A stretch of 64,000 nt of DNA from Streptomyces smyrnaeus. GTDB lineage: Bacteria > Actinomycetota > Actinomycetes > Streptomycetales > Streptomycetaceae. Position numbers and translations under genes: made by a program. The stretch covers positions 124,001-188,000 of the forward strand of contig NZ_JAFFZM010000008.1 of the NCBI RefSeq assembly GCF_017676345.1. Direction: 5' to 3'. This document shows, one piece after another, positions 34,940-44,246 of this stretch (the stretch's first letter is position 1; each line of letters opens with the position of its first letter). Under the pieces are notes generated by a model. It searched no databases. It had not been told where the DNA came from and saw only the letters and a list, made by a program, of their open reading frames with translations.

Positions 34940-35040
34940 AAGGGGCGCGGGGAACTGCTCCCCCAGCCTCCGGCCGGGAGGTGCCCCCACAACCACAGCC
35001 TGCCCGCAGGCTGTAACGGACGGACAGGGGCAGCCCCCTT
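34940..35040. repeat. Dispersed intergenic repeat, copy A (with insert)
   Basis: It begins AAGGGGCGCGGGGAACTGCT and ends near GACAGGGGCAGCCCCC, the same frame as copies at 50.7 and 61.95 kb. This copy carries an extra segment with GGCCGGGAGGTGCCCCCA (34972-34989). That exact 18-mer also occurs inside the SUKH/WHH gene at 2867. The preceding GGGGCGCCCCGAAGGGGCG can form a terminator hairpin for the symporter operon. Confidence 0.75.
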
Positions 35041-35061
35041 CCCCACCACGACCCGGTGAGG

Positions 35062-35736
35062 TCAGCCAGTGGCGCCGCCCGCGCGGTCCAACAAGCCCGT
35101 GCGGGCGGCCAGGGCGGCGGCCTCCAGCCGCGAGCCGACCCCCAACTTCATGAGCACCCGCTGCACATGGGTCCGCGCCGTGCTGGGCGCGATCCCCATT
35201 CCCGCGGCGATCAGCCGGGTGTCCTCGCCCTCGGCCACCCGTACCAGCACCTCCACCTCCCTCGGGGTCAGCATCTGCAGCAGCCGGGCGCCCTCGTCGT
35301 CCGGCTCGGCGGCCGGGTTCAGCAGTTCGGCGAAGGACTGCGTCAGCAACTGCGGTGCCACGGCGGACTCTCCGGCCCTGGCCTTGACCATGGCCCGTTC
35401 GACGCCCTCGATCCGCTCGTCGTGCCGCACATAGCCGGACGCCCCCGCCGCGAAGGCGGAGGCGATCCCGCGCGGGCTCGGCACCGGGCCGAGCACCACC
35501 ACCGCGATCTGCGGTTTCTCTCTCTTGATCCGCACTACCGGGTCGAAGACACCCGGTTCGGCCGGCGTCGCCGTGCCCAGCAGACACACCTCCGGTGCCC
35601 TGCTGATCACCAACTCGGCGGCGCCGCCGCTGGGCGCGGCCGCCGCCAGCACACGGTGTCCGCGCAGCTTCAGCGCCGAGGCAAGGGCCTCGGCGAGCAG
35701 GCGGTGGTCGTCGACCACCATGAGCCGCACGCTCAT
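35062..35736 (-). CDS. LuxR-type regulator with atypical (non-phosphorylatable) receiver
   Basis: 224 residues. The N-terminal acidic pair is kept (LMVVDDHRLLAEALASAL). The strand that should carry the phosphoacceptor Asp reads PEVCLLGTATPAEPG, the switch Thr/Ser position is Gly (VVVLGP), and the conserved Lys region is YVRHDERIEG. The receiver is therefore probably not phosphorylated and may respond by ligand or protein binding. The DNA-binding domain is intact (LTPREVEVLVRVAEG, then APSTARTHVQRVLMKLGVG). ATG 35736 follows GGGGGAG. It stands alone after the gal/symporter region. Confidence 0.87.
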   Translation of the reverse strand: MSVRLMVVDDHRLLAEALASALKLRGHRVLAAAAPSGGAAELVISRAPEVCLLGTATPAEPGVFDPVVRIKREKPQIAVVVLGPVPSPRGIASAFAAGASGYVRHDERIEGVERAMVKARAGESAVAPQLLTQSFAELLNPAAEPDDEGARLLQMLTPREVEVLVRVAEGEDTRLIAAGMGIAPSTARTHVQRVLMKLGVGSRLEAAALAARTGLLDRAGGATG

Positions 35737-35893
35737 CAAGCTCGCTCCCCCCACACACTCCCGTCGGCCCCGCACCCCCCGGCGCAGCCGTCCCTTGTTC
35801 TCCGGGAAGCTACACGCTCACTCGCCGTTCCGCGCCCCTTACGGGCTGAAATCCCCAAGGGAGGGCTTGAACCCGGCGCCTGAAGACAGCCAT

Positions 35894-35923
35894 CGGCCCG
35901 CCATGGCGCAGCATGGCGGGCCG
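35894..35923. terminator. 12-bp hairpin after the first PQQ-propeller gene
   Basis: CGGCCCGCCATG and CATGGCGGGCCG form a perfect 12-bp stem with loop GCGCAG, 40 bp beyond the minus-strand stop at 35964. A clear factor-independent-style terminator. Confidence 0.75.
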
Positions 35924-35963
35924 GTCGTGTGGGGTGTCGGGTCGCGTGGGTGGCGGGTTCGGC

Positions 35964-37766
35964 TCAGTCGCTGGTCGGTGCGAAGCCGACCGCGAGCCGC
36001 GGCTCCTCGTCGTTCAGGCTCGAACGGTTCTCCGAGAGCGTCTTCTCCAGCAGGAAGAACCTGTTGTGTTCGAAGATCAGCGGCGTGTCCAGCGAACCGG
36101 GGGAGACGGAGAACGCCTGCTCCCCCTCGTCGAAGTCGGAGGCCGGCATCTTCAGCAGCGTCGTCTGCTTGCCCTTCTTCGGCTCGATGGTGACGATTTC
36201 ACCGCCGTGCCCGATGCTGGGCGTCTTGTAGCCCAGCACGTTGGAGCCCTGCGTCTTGAACGGGATGATCTCGCGGCTCTTGCCCGACGGCGACTTCCAC
36301 TTGGTGCGGCCGGAGTCGAAGTCGAAGGCCATGATCTCGTTGACCTGGGACAGGCTGTCGGAGCCGCCGTCGTGCTGGGAGGTCGCCAGGTAGACCGCTT
36401 CGGGGCCGACCGCGATGCCGTAGCAGCTGTTGACGTCCACCCGGCACGGCTTCTCGTAGCGGTCGCCCAGGGAGATCTTCGCCTTGAGCTTCTTGTCCTC
36501 GCCGACGGTCAGCACATCGCTGGTCAGCTCGTCCCCCGCGCCGGCGACCAGCACCAGCGGCTTGGTGGAGGCGACGCGGACGTTGCGGACGCCCTTGGGC
36601 GGCTCGTACTTCCACTTGGCCTTGCCGGTGTCCAGGTTCAGCCGCTGCACGGAGATCTGCGGCGACTTGATGCTGCTGCCGCACTCCACGACGGCGACCA
36701 GTTCCTCGCCGCCCGCGTAGCCGACGTCACGGCACTCGCTCGGCTTGGCCTCCCACAGCTTCTTCTTGTTGGAGATCTTGTAGCCGGCGGAGCCACCGAT
36801 CCACGCCGCGGCCACGGTGTCACCGCTGATGGCGACGCTGTCGACGGACTGGGTCTCCATGTTGGGCATCGTCTGGTCCCAGGCGATCTTCTTCGCGTCC
36901 AGGTCGACGACGACCAACCGGGTGCAGTCGGCGCTGTTGGAGATGGTCTCCTGCACGACGACGGCGACCTTATGGTCCTTGGTCATCTCGTTGGAGGCCG
37001 CGCAGACGTTGCCCTTGAGCGAGAGCTTGGTCTCCCTGCCCGACTTGAACTCCTTGATGATCATCTCCTGGACCGAGGACTTGGCGAACACCTTGTCCGT
37101 GGCCCAGCCGCCGTTGACGCTCGTGTAGTCCTTGACCTCGGGCGCCTTCATGTCGACGATCTGCTTGGCCTGCGTGTTCTTCGGCGGCGCGTTGGGGTCC
37201 TTGTTCTCGGAGGTCTTCTCGCCCCCGCCCTTGGACTCGTTCTCCTTGCCGCCGTCGTCCTTGGTGAGGAAGAAGACACCGCCGACGGCTATCACCGCGA
37301 CGGCGACGACACCGGCGACAACCGCGATGATCTTGGAGTTGCTCTTGCCGCCACCCCCGCCACCGGGCATCCCGGCGCCGGTGTTGGCGTACGGGTAACC
37401 CCCCGGCGGCTGCTGCGCGTAGCCGCCGGGCGGCGGGCCGGGAGGACCGGGAGGACCAGGCTGTCCGGGCGGGCCCGGCGGTGGGGGTGTCACGGCGCCG
37501 AAGGCGGCCTGCGTGGGAGCCGCGTGCGCGTTCTGCTGCGGGTAGCCGTATCCGGAAGGTGCCGCGGGCGGGGGCTGTGACGGCGGCCCGCCGGGTGCCT
37601 GCGCAGGCGGCGGGGGCTGCTGCGGATAGCCGTACGACGGCTGCCCGGCGTCCGGCTGCTGCGGGTAGCCGTAGGACGGCTGCCCCTGCTGATCCCGCGG
37701 CGGTTCCTGCGGTGCGCCGAAGCCTCCGGATGGCGGCTGGCTAGGCGGCGGAGGCGGCTGCGACAT
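35964..37766 (-). CDS. Pro-rich membrane-anchored PQQ-like beta-propeller protein, copy 1
   Basis: A 600-residue protein. The first 140 residues are a cytosolic Pro/Gln/Gly/Tyr-rich tail with repeated YGYPQQP units. One transmembrane helix follows (IIAVVAGVVAVAVIAVGGVFF, about 148-168), then a charged linker and an extracytoplasmic domain with WD/PQQ-like blade repeats (KIAWDQTMP, KLWEAKP, AKWKYEPP, TKWKSPS). A paralogue lies immediately upstream. The domain order resembles signalling proteins whose propeller senses an extracellular ligand, but without a kinase. ATG 37766 has GAGGG. Function unknown. Confidence 0.8.
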   Translation of the reverse strand: MSQPPPPPSQPPSGGFGAPQEPPRDQQGQPSYGYPQQPDAGQPSYGYPQQPPPPAQAPGGPPSQPPPAAPSGYGYPQQNAHAAPTQAAFGAVTPPPPGPPGQPGPPGPPGPPPGGYAQQPPGGYPYANTGAGMPGGGGGGKSNSKIIAVVAGVVAVAVIAVGGVFFLTKDDGGKENESKGGGEKTSENKDPNAPPKNTQAKQIVDMKAPEVKDYTSVNGGWATDKVFAKSSVQEMIIKEFKSGRETKLSLKGNVCAASNEMTKDHKVAVVVQETISNSADCTRLVVVDLDAKKIAWDQTMPNMETQSVDSVAISGDTVAAAWIGGSAGYKISNKKKLWEAKPSECRDVGYAGGEELVAVVECGSSIKSPQISVQRLNLDTGKAKWKYEPPKGVRNVRVASTKPLVLVAGAGDELTSDVLTVGEDKKLKAKISLGDRYEKPCRVDVNSCYGIAVGPEAVYLATSQHDGGSDSLSQVNEIMAFDFDSGRTKWKSPSGKSREIIPFKTQGSNVLGYKTPSIGHGGEIVTIEPKKGKQTTLLKMPASDFDEGEQAFSVSPGSLDTPLIFEHNRFFLLEKTLSENRSSLNDEEPRLAVGFAPTSD

Positions 37767-37916
37767 GAACAATCCCTCGTTACGGGCAGACCGGGCGCCC
37801 GGCCCCTCGAACCCCCGTAGGGCGGAGCAAATCGGACAATGTGGCCTACCAATGGCAGACTTCGGAGCGGAAGTTCTTTCTACCATCGGACACCGAGGGC
37901 CCGGATCGCGGTTCCG

Positions 37917-39533
37917 TCACCGTCCGGTACCGAACCCCATGGCCATCGGTGCGGCGTCCTTCTGCGACTCCTCCTTCCCGTACAGCAGGCTCCGCTGGAG
38001 GAAGAGCCGACCGCCCTCGTAGAGCGCCGGGGCACTGGTGCTCATGGTCGGTACCCGGAAGTTGCCCTGCTGCTCGGCGCTCTTGTCCGGCAGCCGCAGC
38101 AGCCCGCGCTGCTTGCCGTCCTTCGCCGAGACGCTGACGACCTGGCCGCCCTTCCTCAGGGTCGGTGTCACATAGGCGATCGCCTTGTCGCCCTCGATGC
38201 CGATGGGGTAGACGGTGCGGTCGTCACCGGAGCTGGACTTCCACTTGGGCTCGCCGCTGTGGAACCCGAAGCCCATCACCTCGTTGGTCTCGGCGAAGTC
38301 GCCCTTGCCGTCGTGCTCCTTGGTCGAGACGAAGACCGTCTCGTCGGTCGCCACGACGTTGAAGCACGACTCGCTTCCCATGTTGCCGATCCCGCAGCCC
38401 GGTTCGTAGCGCTTGCCCAGGCTGAAGGTGGCGGCGACGGACCCCTTGTCGTCGATGGTCATGACCTCCGACTCGACCTCGCCGCCGGTGCCCACCACCA
38501 GCACGATCGGATCGGTGTCCACCACCCGGACGGAGCGCCCGTCCTCCACGCCTCGGGGCAGTTTGACGTCCCAGGTGGAGTGGCCGGTCTTCGGGTCGAG
38601 CTGGTTGACGGTCAGGGTGCTGCCGCACTCCAGGACCACCAGCAGCCGGGCGCCGCCGCCGTAGCGGGTGTGCTCGCAGGTCTCCCCCGTCTCCTTGCTC
38701 TTCCACAGCGGGTCGCCGCCCTCGATCGGGTACGCGGCGAAACCGCCGATCCAGGAGAGGGCGACGGTGTCCTGGGCAACCGTCAGGTTGAGATCGCCGC
38801 CGCCGAAGATGGTGTCGCCGAAGGGGACGGGCTTCTCCCAGAGCTTCTCGCCGGTGTCGACGTCGAAGACCGCGACGCTGTTGCAGCCGTGGCCGCTCTT
38901 CTCGAAGCCGACTGCCGTCAGGTGCTCGTCGGTCATGTGCGGCGACGCGGCACACACCGGTCCGCCCAGCGGGATCCGCCAGGCCCGCTTGCCGCTCATG
39001 CGGTAGCCCTCGACGGCGTTGATCGAGGACTTGGCGTAGATCTTCTTCGTGGCCCAGGCGCCGTCCGCTCCCTTGGACTCCTTGACGTGGGTGTTGGGCT
39101 GCTCAAGGGTGAACAGCTGCTCGGCCGTCCGGCCGCCGGCGACCGCGCTGCCACCGTCGGCCTGGCCGCCCCCGCCGCCCCCGCCGTCGTCGCCGGTGAA
39201 CATCCATATGCCGCCCGCGATCAGTACCACGGCGACCACGGCCGCGACGGCGGCGAGCACCTTGGTATTGGCCCCGCCGGACCCGGTCGGCGGGCCCGAG
39301 GGCGGCTGCGGCCCGTAAGGACCCTGCGGGACCGGAGCAGACGGCGAAGACGGAGGAACCGGCGGCGCCGACGGATAGCCGCCGTACTGCGGCTGCCCGG
39401 CGCTCCCGCCGCCCGGCGGCTGGGCCGGCGGTGGTCCCGGCGGACCTCCCGGGGGCGGGGAAGGGGGCTGCGGAGGCGGGCTCCAGCCACCGTGCGGCGG
39501 CTGACCGGGCGGCGGGGGCGGTGGCTGTGTCAT
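37917..39533 (-). CDS. Pro-rich membrane-anchored PQQ-like beta-propeller protein, copy 2
   Basis: A 538-residue paralogue of the next gene with the same plan. It has a Pro/Gly-rich tail (GQPPHGGWSPPPQPP), one transmembrane helix (VLAAVAAVVAVVLIAGGIWMF), a Gly-rich linker and an extracytoplasmic propeller (EKLWEKPV, DPLWKSKE, STWDVKLP, PKWKSSS). Several Cys (PVCAAS, HGCNSV, GCGIG) may form disulfides. Shared words such as YAKSSINA/FAKSSVQE and YEPGCG/YEKPCR show a tandem duplication. ATG 39533 has GAGGAA. Cotranscription is likely (150-bp gap). Function unknown. Confidence 0.8.
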   Translation of the reverse strand: MTQPPPPPPGQPPHGGWSPPPQPPSPPPGGPPGPPPAQPPGGGSAGQPQYGGYPSAPPVPPSSPSAPVPQGPYGPQPPSGPPTGSGGANTKVLAAVAAVVAVVLIAGGIWMFTGDDGGGGGGGQADGGSAVAGGRTAEQLFTLEQPNTHVKESKGADGAWATKKIYAKSSINAVEGYRMSGKRAWRIPLGGPVCAASPHMTDEHLTAVGFEKSGHGCNSVAVFDVDTGEKLWEKPVPFGDTIFGGGDLNLTVAQDTVALSWIGGFAAYPIEGGDPLWKSKETGETCEHTRYGGGARLLVVLECGSTLTVNQLDPKTGHSTWDVKLPRGVEDGRSVRVVDTDPIVLVVGTGGEVESEVMTIDDKGSVAATFSLGKRYEPGCGIGNMGSESCFNVVATDETVFVSTKEHDGKGDFAETNEVMGFGFHSGEPKWKSSSGDDRTVYPIGIEGDKAIAYVTPTLRKGGQVVSVSAKDGKQRGLLRLPDKSAEQQGNFRVPTMSTSAPALYEGGRLFLQRSLLYGKEESQKDAAPMAMGFGTGR

Positions 39534-39591
39534 CGCGGTTCCTCAGAACGGAGCAAGGCGATTCTTTGTACCACCGACCACGGGTGTGTTG

Positions 39592-41463
39592 TCATGCACC
39601 CTCAGTGTCGGCCAGCTCCAGCCAGCGCATCTCCAACTCCTCGCGCTTCTCGCGCACCTCGCGCAGTTCGGCGTCCAGCTCGGCGACCCGCTCGAAGTCG
39701 GTGGCGTGCTCGGCCAGTTCGGCGTGCAGGGTCGCCTCGCGCTGCTCGGCCTTCTCCACCTGGCGCTCGATCCGCTGCATCTCCTTCTGCGCGGCCCGGG
39801 AGAGCCCGGCGGGCTTGGCGGGCGACTTGGCCGACGCGGCGGGCTGTTCGACCGCGGTCTGCTCCGGCGCCGCGGCGGGGGTCGCCGCCGCTGCCCTGGC
39901 CTCCATCCGGGCGCGCCGCTCCAGATACTCGTCGATACCGCGCGGCAGCATCCGCAGCGTCGCATCGCCCAGCAGCGCGAGGACGCGGTCGGTGGTGCGC
40001 TCGACGAAGTACCGGTCGTGCGAGATGACCACCAGGGAGCCCGGCCAACCGTCCAGCAGGTCCTCGAGCTGGGTGAGGGTCTCGATGTCCAGGTCGTTGG
40101 TCGGCTCGTCCAGGAACAGGACGTTGGGCTCGTCCATCAGCAGCCGCAGGATCTGCAGCCGCCGCCGCTCACCGCCGGACAGGTCGCCCACCGGCGTCCA
40201 CTGCTTCTCCTTGGCGAAGCCGAACCGCTCGCACAGCTGCGAGGCCGTCATCTCGCGGCCCTTGCCGAGGTCGATCCGGGAGCGAACGGCCTCCACCGCC
40301 TCCAGGACGCGCAGCGTCGGCTCCAGCTCGGCCACCTCCTGGGAGAGATAGGCCAGCTTCACCGTCTTGCCGACCTTGATCCGCCCCTCGGTCACCAGCG
40401 GTGAGGCCTGCTCACCACCGGTGCGGGCGGTGTCGGCGAGGGCGCGCAGCAGCGAGGTCTTGCCCGCGCCGTTGACCCCCACGAGACCGATCCGGTCGCC
40501 GGGGCCCAGCTGCCACGTCAGATGCTTGAGCAGCACCTTCGGCCCGGCCTGTACGGTCACGTCCGCCAGCTCGAAGACGGTCTTGCCCAGCCGCGAGTTC
40601 GCGAACCGCATCAGCTCCTGGCTGTCCCGGGGCGGCGGCTCGCCCTCGATCAGCGCGTTCGCGGCCTCGATACGGAAGCGCGGCTTGCTGGTACGGGCCG
40701 GAGCGCCGCGCCGCAGCCATGCCAGCTCCTTGCGCATCAGGTTCTGCCGCTTGGTCTCCTCCTGCGCGGCGATACGCTCCCGCTCGGCACGGGCGAAGAC
40801 GTAGTCGGAGTAACCGCCCTCGTACTCGTGCACCGAGCCGCGCTGCACATCCCACATGCGGGTGGCGACCTGGTCGAGGAACCAGCGGTCGTGCGTGACA
40901 CACACCAGCGCGGAGCGGCGGGCCCGCAGATGGCCAGCCAGCCAGGAGATGCCTTCGACGTCGAGGTGGTTGGTGGGCTCGTCCAGCACGATCAGGTCCT
41001 GCTCGGCGATGAGCAGCTTGGCGAGCGCGATCCGGCGGCGCTCACCGCCGGAGAGCGGGCCGATCACGGTGTCCAGGCCCTGCGGGAAGCCCGGCATGTC
41101 CAGGCCGCCGAACAGCCCGGTGAGCACGTCGCGGATCCGTGCGACGCCCGCCCACTCGTGGTCGGCCATGTCGCCGACCACCTCGTGCCGGACGGTGGCC
41201 TGCGGATCGAGGGAGTCGTGCTGGGTCAGCACACCGAGGCGGAGGCCGCCCGCGTGGGTGACCCGGCCCGCGTCCGGCTCCTCCTGCCGGGCGAGCACCT
41301 TGATCAGGGTGGTCTTGCCGTCTCCGTTGCGGCCCACGACGCCGATCTTGTCGGCCTCACTGACGCCCAGGGAGACGGCGTCGAGGAGGGTGCGGGTGCC
41401 ATGCACCTTGTCGACGGCTTCCATGTTGACGAGGTTCACGGGGTTACCGCGGTTGCCAGCCAT
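39592..41463 (-). CDS. ABC-F family ATPase (Uup-like)
   Basis: A 623-residue soluble protein with two ABC ATPase domains and no transmembrane part. It has Walker A GRNGDGKTT and GVNGAGKTS, signatures LSGGERRR in both halves, and Walker B IVLDEPTNHLD and LFLDEPTNDLD. A charged linker (about 235-270) joins them and a C-terminal coiled coil (EMQRIERQVEKAEQREATL) follows, typical of Uup. ABC-F proteins act on ribosomes (rescue or antibiotic protection) or, for Uup, on DNA/ribosome quality control. A hairpin (41475-41491) sits just before its ribosome-binding site. Confidence 0.9.
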   Translation of the reverse strand: MAGNRGNPVNLVNMEAVDKVHGTRTLLDAVSLGVSEADKIGVVGRNGDGKTTLIKVLARQEEPDAGRVTHAGGLRLGVLTQHDSLDPQATVRHEVVGDMADHEWAGVARIRDVLTGLFGGLDMPGFPQGLDTVIGPLSGGERRRIALAKLLIAEQDLIVLDEPTNHLDVEGISWLAGHLRARRSALVCVTHDRWFLDQVATRMWDVQRGSVHEYEGGYSDYVFARAERERIAAQEETKRQNLMRKELAWLRRGAPARTSKPRFRIEAANALIEGEPPPRDSQELMRFANSRLGKTVFELADVTVQAGPKVLLKHLTWQLGPGDRIGLVGVNGAGKTSLLRALADTARTGGEQASPLVTEGRIKVGKTVKLAYLSQEVAELEPTLRVLEAVEAVRSRIDLGKGREMTASQLCERFGFAKEKQWTPVGDLSGGERRRLQILRLLMDEPNVLFLDEPTNDLDIETLTQLEDLLDGWPGSLVVISHDRYFVERTTDRVLALLGDATLRMLPRGIDEYLERRARMEARAAAATPAAAPEQTAVEQPAASAKSPAKPAGLSRAAQKEMQRIERQVEKAEQREATLHAELAEHATDFERVAELDAELREVREKREELEMRWLELADTEGA

Positions 41464-41474
41464 CTCACTCCTGT

Positions 41475-41491
41475 TGGGGACCAGCTCCCCA
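41475..41491 (-). promoter_or_regulatory. 6-bp hairpin next to the ABC-F ribosome-binding site
   Basis: TGGGGA and TCCCCA around GCTGG end about 4 nt before CAGGAG of the ABC-F gene. It could modulate translation, as leaders of some ABC-F genes do, but it may be chance. Upstream to about 41580 lies a short CCGGGAGGGG tandem repeat. Confidence 0.3.
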
Positions 41492-41590
41492 GGGTAGCCC
41501 CGCCGAGGGGCCTGCCGAGCAGCGGCCGGGGGTCGGAGGTCCGGGAGGGGATCGGGCGGCCCGGGAGGGGGTCGGCGCGCGGGCCCGGGC

Positions 41591-42451
41591 TCAGCTGCCG
41601 TGCAGCATCAGCGCTATGCCGCCGACCATGAGCACACTCGCCGCGGTCCTGGGCCAGCCGAAGCGCTCCTTGAAGAAGAGGGCACCGATCGCGGCCCCCG
41701 CGATGATCGACGACTCGCGCAGCGCCGCCACCGGTGCCAGCGGCGCCCGCGTCTGGGCCCACAGCACCAGTCCGTACGCCAGCATGGACAGTGCGCCGCC
41801 CACCAGCCCGCGCAGCGCTATGGGGCGCAGCTGCGCGGCCAGCTCCCCGCGACGGGTCGCGAGCGCCCACAGGGGGATCGGCAGGCCCTCCAGGAGCATC
41901 AGCCACGCGATGTAGCCGAGCGAGGTGCCCGAGGCCCGTACGCCCACGCCGTCCACGACGGTGTACGAGGCGATGGCCAGCCCTGTGCACACGGCGGCGG
42001 TCAGCGCGGGCCACTGCGGGCCGGCCGCCTTGCCGACTCCGGTGCGCAGTCCCCACAGGGCAACCCCGACCAGCCCCACCGACGCCAGCAGCACCCCCGC
42101 GAGCTGCCAGGCGTCGGGCATCTCGTGCACGAACACCGCCGCCAGCACGGTCACCACCAGCGGCGCCGTACCCCGCGCGATGGGGTACATCTGCCCGAAC
42201 TCCCCCATCCGGAAGGAGCGCATCAGCAGTGCCTGGTAGACGACGTGCAGCACCGCCGAGACGAGCAGCGCCGGCCACGCCCCGGCGGCCGGCAGCGGCG
42301 CGAAGCAGGCGAGGAGGGCCCCGCACAGCGCGCCGCCGCCACCGACCAGCGTGAAGGCGAGCAACTGGTCACGGATGCCGTGCGCCAGGGCGTTCCAGGT
42401 GGCATGAGTGAGCGCCGCGGCCAGGACCGCGGCGACGACCATCGGCGTCAC
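41591..42451 (-). CDS. EamA/DMT-family transporter
   Basis: A 286-residue inner-membrane protein of ten predicted helices with the two-fold EamA plan. The first half contains ALTHATWNALAHGIRD and MYPIARGTAPLVVTVLAAV; the second contains ALRESSIIAGAAIGALFFKERFG and ends AASVLMVGGIALMLHG. Such proteins move small metabolites; the substrate is unknown. The start is GTG 42451 or ATG 42442; neither has a strong binding site. Confidence 0.85.
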   Translation of the reverse strand: MTPMVVAAVLAAALTHATWNALAHGIRDQLLAFTLVGGGGALCGALLACFAPLPAAGAWPALLVSAVLHVVYQALLMRSFRMGEFGQMYPIARGTAPLVVTVLAAVFVHEMPDAWQLAGVLLASVGLVGVALWGLRTGVGKAAGPQWPALTAAVCTGLAIASYTVVDGVGVRASGTSLGYIAWLMLLEGLPIPLWALATRRGELAAQLRPIALRGLVGGALSMLAYGLVLWAQTRAPLAPVAALRESSIIAGAAIGALFFKERFGWPRTAASVLMVGGIALMLHGS

Positions 42452-42540
42452 CGGGCGCCGCCGGCCGCGGCGCGGATGCGGGATCGGTGTGTCATGTACG
42501 GGACGCTACCGCCCGGTGATCGAGCGGTTTCCCCGGGGCG

Positions 42541-44181
42541 TCAACCGGCGGCGTCCAGCACCTTGCGGACGACGGGACCGGCGTTCTCGTTGCCGTGCCC
42601 GGACTCCGGGACCACGGCAGCGGCGGCGACGTCACCGGAGTAGGCGGTGAACCAGGCGTTCGGCTTCTTCTGCCCGTCGACCTCCGCCGAGCCGGTCTTG
42701 GCTCCGAAGTCACCACCCAACCCGGCCATCGGCTTGGCCGCGGTCCCGCTCGTGGCGGTGAGCTTCATCAGGGACTTGAGGTCCTTGTGCACACCGGGCT
42801 TCATGCTGCGCGGCGCCTTGGCGAGGGAGCGCTTGTCGAGGGAGGGGGACACCAGGTACGGCTGCTTGAAGGTGCCGTTCTGCACGGTGGCGGCGACGGA
42901 CGCCATGTTGAGCGGGTTCATCCGCACGCCGCCCTGGCCCATGAGGGAGGCGGCCATCTGGGCGTCGGACTGCACGGGGACCCTGCCGTCGAACGTGCTG
43001 GTGCCGGTCTTCCAGTTGAGGCCGATCCCGAAGACGTCGCGCGCCTCCTTGGTGAGGTCGTCGTCCTTCAGCTTGGGCGCCTGGCTGATGAAGGCGGTGT
43101 TGCAGGAACGGGCGAAGCTCTGCGCGAAAGTGCCGTTCTTGATCTCGAACTTGTCGTCGTTCTGGAACTTCCAGCCCCCGTACGTGAAGTACTTGGGGCA
43201 CGGGTGCGCCTTGCCGGGCGAGGCGAGTCCCTTGTCGAGCAGCATGGCGCTGGAGACGACCTTCATGGTGGAGCCGGGAGCCAGCGAGCCCTGCAGCGCG
43301 CTGTTGAAGCCCTTGGCGGGCGAGTTGGCGATGGCCAGGATCTCGCCGGTGCTGGGCTTGACCGCGACGACGGACGCCTTCTCCTTGCCGCGTACGGCGG
43401 CCTCGGCCGCGCGCTGCGCCTTGGCGTCGATGGTCGTCTTCAGCTTGCCCGGGGTGGGCTTGGACAGCTGGCGCAGCACGTCCTTGGTCTTGCCCTTGGC
43501 GTCGACGATCCGGGTCTGCACGCCGGGGGAGCCGTCGGTCTTGTCGCCGTAGCGCTTGCCGAGGTCGCTGATCACGCCGGCCAGGGCGGGGTGATCGTCG
43601 GCGCTGAGCGGCGAGCCGTCACGGTCGACGGCGGTGACGGGCGGGGTGCCCGACTCGTCCGTCTTGACCGTCTGGCCGTCCTTGAGCTCGGGGTGCAGCA
43701 CGGACGGCTTCCAGTCGACGACCGGCTCACCGGTGCCGGGGGCGCGGACGATCTCCAGTGCGGAGTCGTAGTTCCAGGCGGAACGCTTCTGGCCGTAGGC
43801 GACCCGTGCCGTGACATCGAAGGGCACCTTCTCGCCGTCGGCCGCCTTGGGGCTGACGGCGACCTTGGTGACGTGGGCCTTGCTGCGGAAGGTGCGCAGC
43901 GCCTTGCCGGCCGCTGTGGAGTCGTCGGTCAGCGCGGCGGCCTTCTTGGTGTCGCCGTCGGCCCAGGCGCCGAGGAACGCCTTGGCGGCGGTACGCACTT
44001 CGCGGGGGCTGAGCGGACCCTTCTTGGCCTTGCCCGGCGCCTTGCCCTCGTCCTCGGCGGCGACGGTGCCCTTGCTCTCCTCACCGTCGCTGCCGACCAG
44101 GGCGTAGACGCCGACGCCGGTGAGCCCGACGACGGCGGCTGCGACCCCACCGATCACGGCCATCTTCTGTGTGTCGCGCAT
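42541..44181 (-). CDS. Penicillin-binding protein (class B-like transpeptidase with NTF2-like domain)
   Basis: A 546-residue protein with an N-terminal membrane anchor (MAVIGGVAAAVVGLTGVGVYALV). An NTF2-like MecA_N-type domain follows (VRTAAKAFLGAWADGDTKK), then a dimerisation section. The transpeptidase domain has all three motifs: GSTMK (active-site Ser), RSCN and KTGSAEVDG. It cross-links peptidoglycan outside the membrane. Similar PBPs next to ssgE-type genes are thought to act in sporulation-stage wall synthesis. The gene precedes (in transcription) the EamA gene and follows pmt by 308 bp. Confidence 0.92.
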   Translation of the reverse strand: MRDTQKMAVIGGVAAAVVGLTGVGVYALVGSDGEESKGTVAAEDEGKAPGKAKKGPLSPREVRTAAKAFLGAWADGDTKKAAALTDDSTAAGKALRTFRSKAHVTKVAVSPKAADGEKVPFDVTARVAYGQKRSAWNYDSALEIVRAPGTGEPVVDWKPSVLHPELKDGQTVKTDESGTPPVTAVDRDGSPLSADDHPALAGVISDLGKRYGDKTDGSPGVQTRIVDAKGKTKDVLRQLSKPTPGKLKTTIDAKAQRAAEAAVRGKEKASVVAVKPSTGEILAIANSPAKGFNSALQGSLAPGSTMKVVSSAMLLDKGLASPGKAHPCPKYFTYGGWKFQNDDKFEIKNGTFAQSFARSCNTAFISQAPKLKDDDLTKEARDVFGIGLNWKTGTSTFDGRVPVQSDAQMAASLMGQGGVRMNPLNMASVAATVQNGTFKQPYLVSPSLDKRSLAKAPRSMKPGVHKDLKSLMKLTATSGTAAKPMAGLGGDFGAKTGSAEVDGQKKPNAWFTAYSGDVAAAAVVPESGHGNENAGPVVRKVLDAAG

Positions 44182-44246
44182 CCGAGTTCTGCCTCTCCAC
44201 CCCGCCTTGGCCTTGCGGCCGAAGTCCTGACGCCAGGCACCCTAGA

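Noticed and set aside
34940-35040. Insertion sequence remnant
   Set aside because: No transposase fragment and no terminal inverted repeats; it matches a short dispersed non-coding repeat instead.
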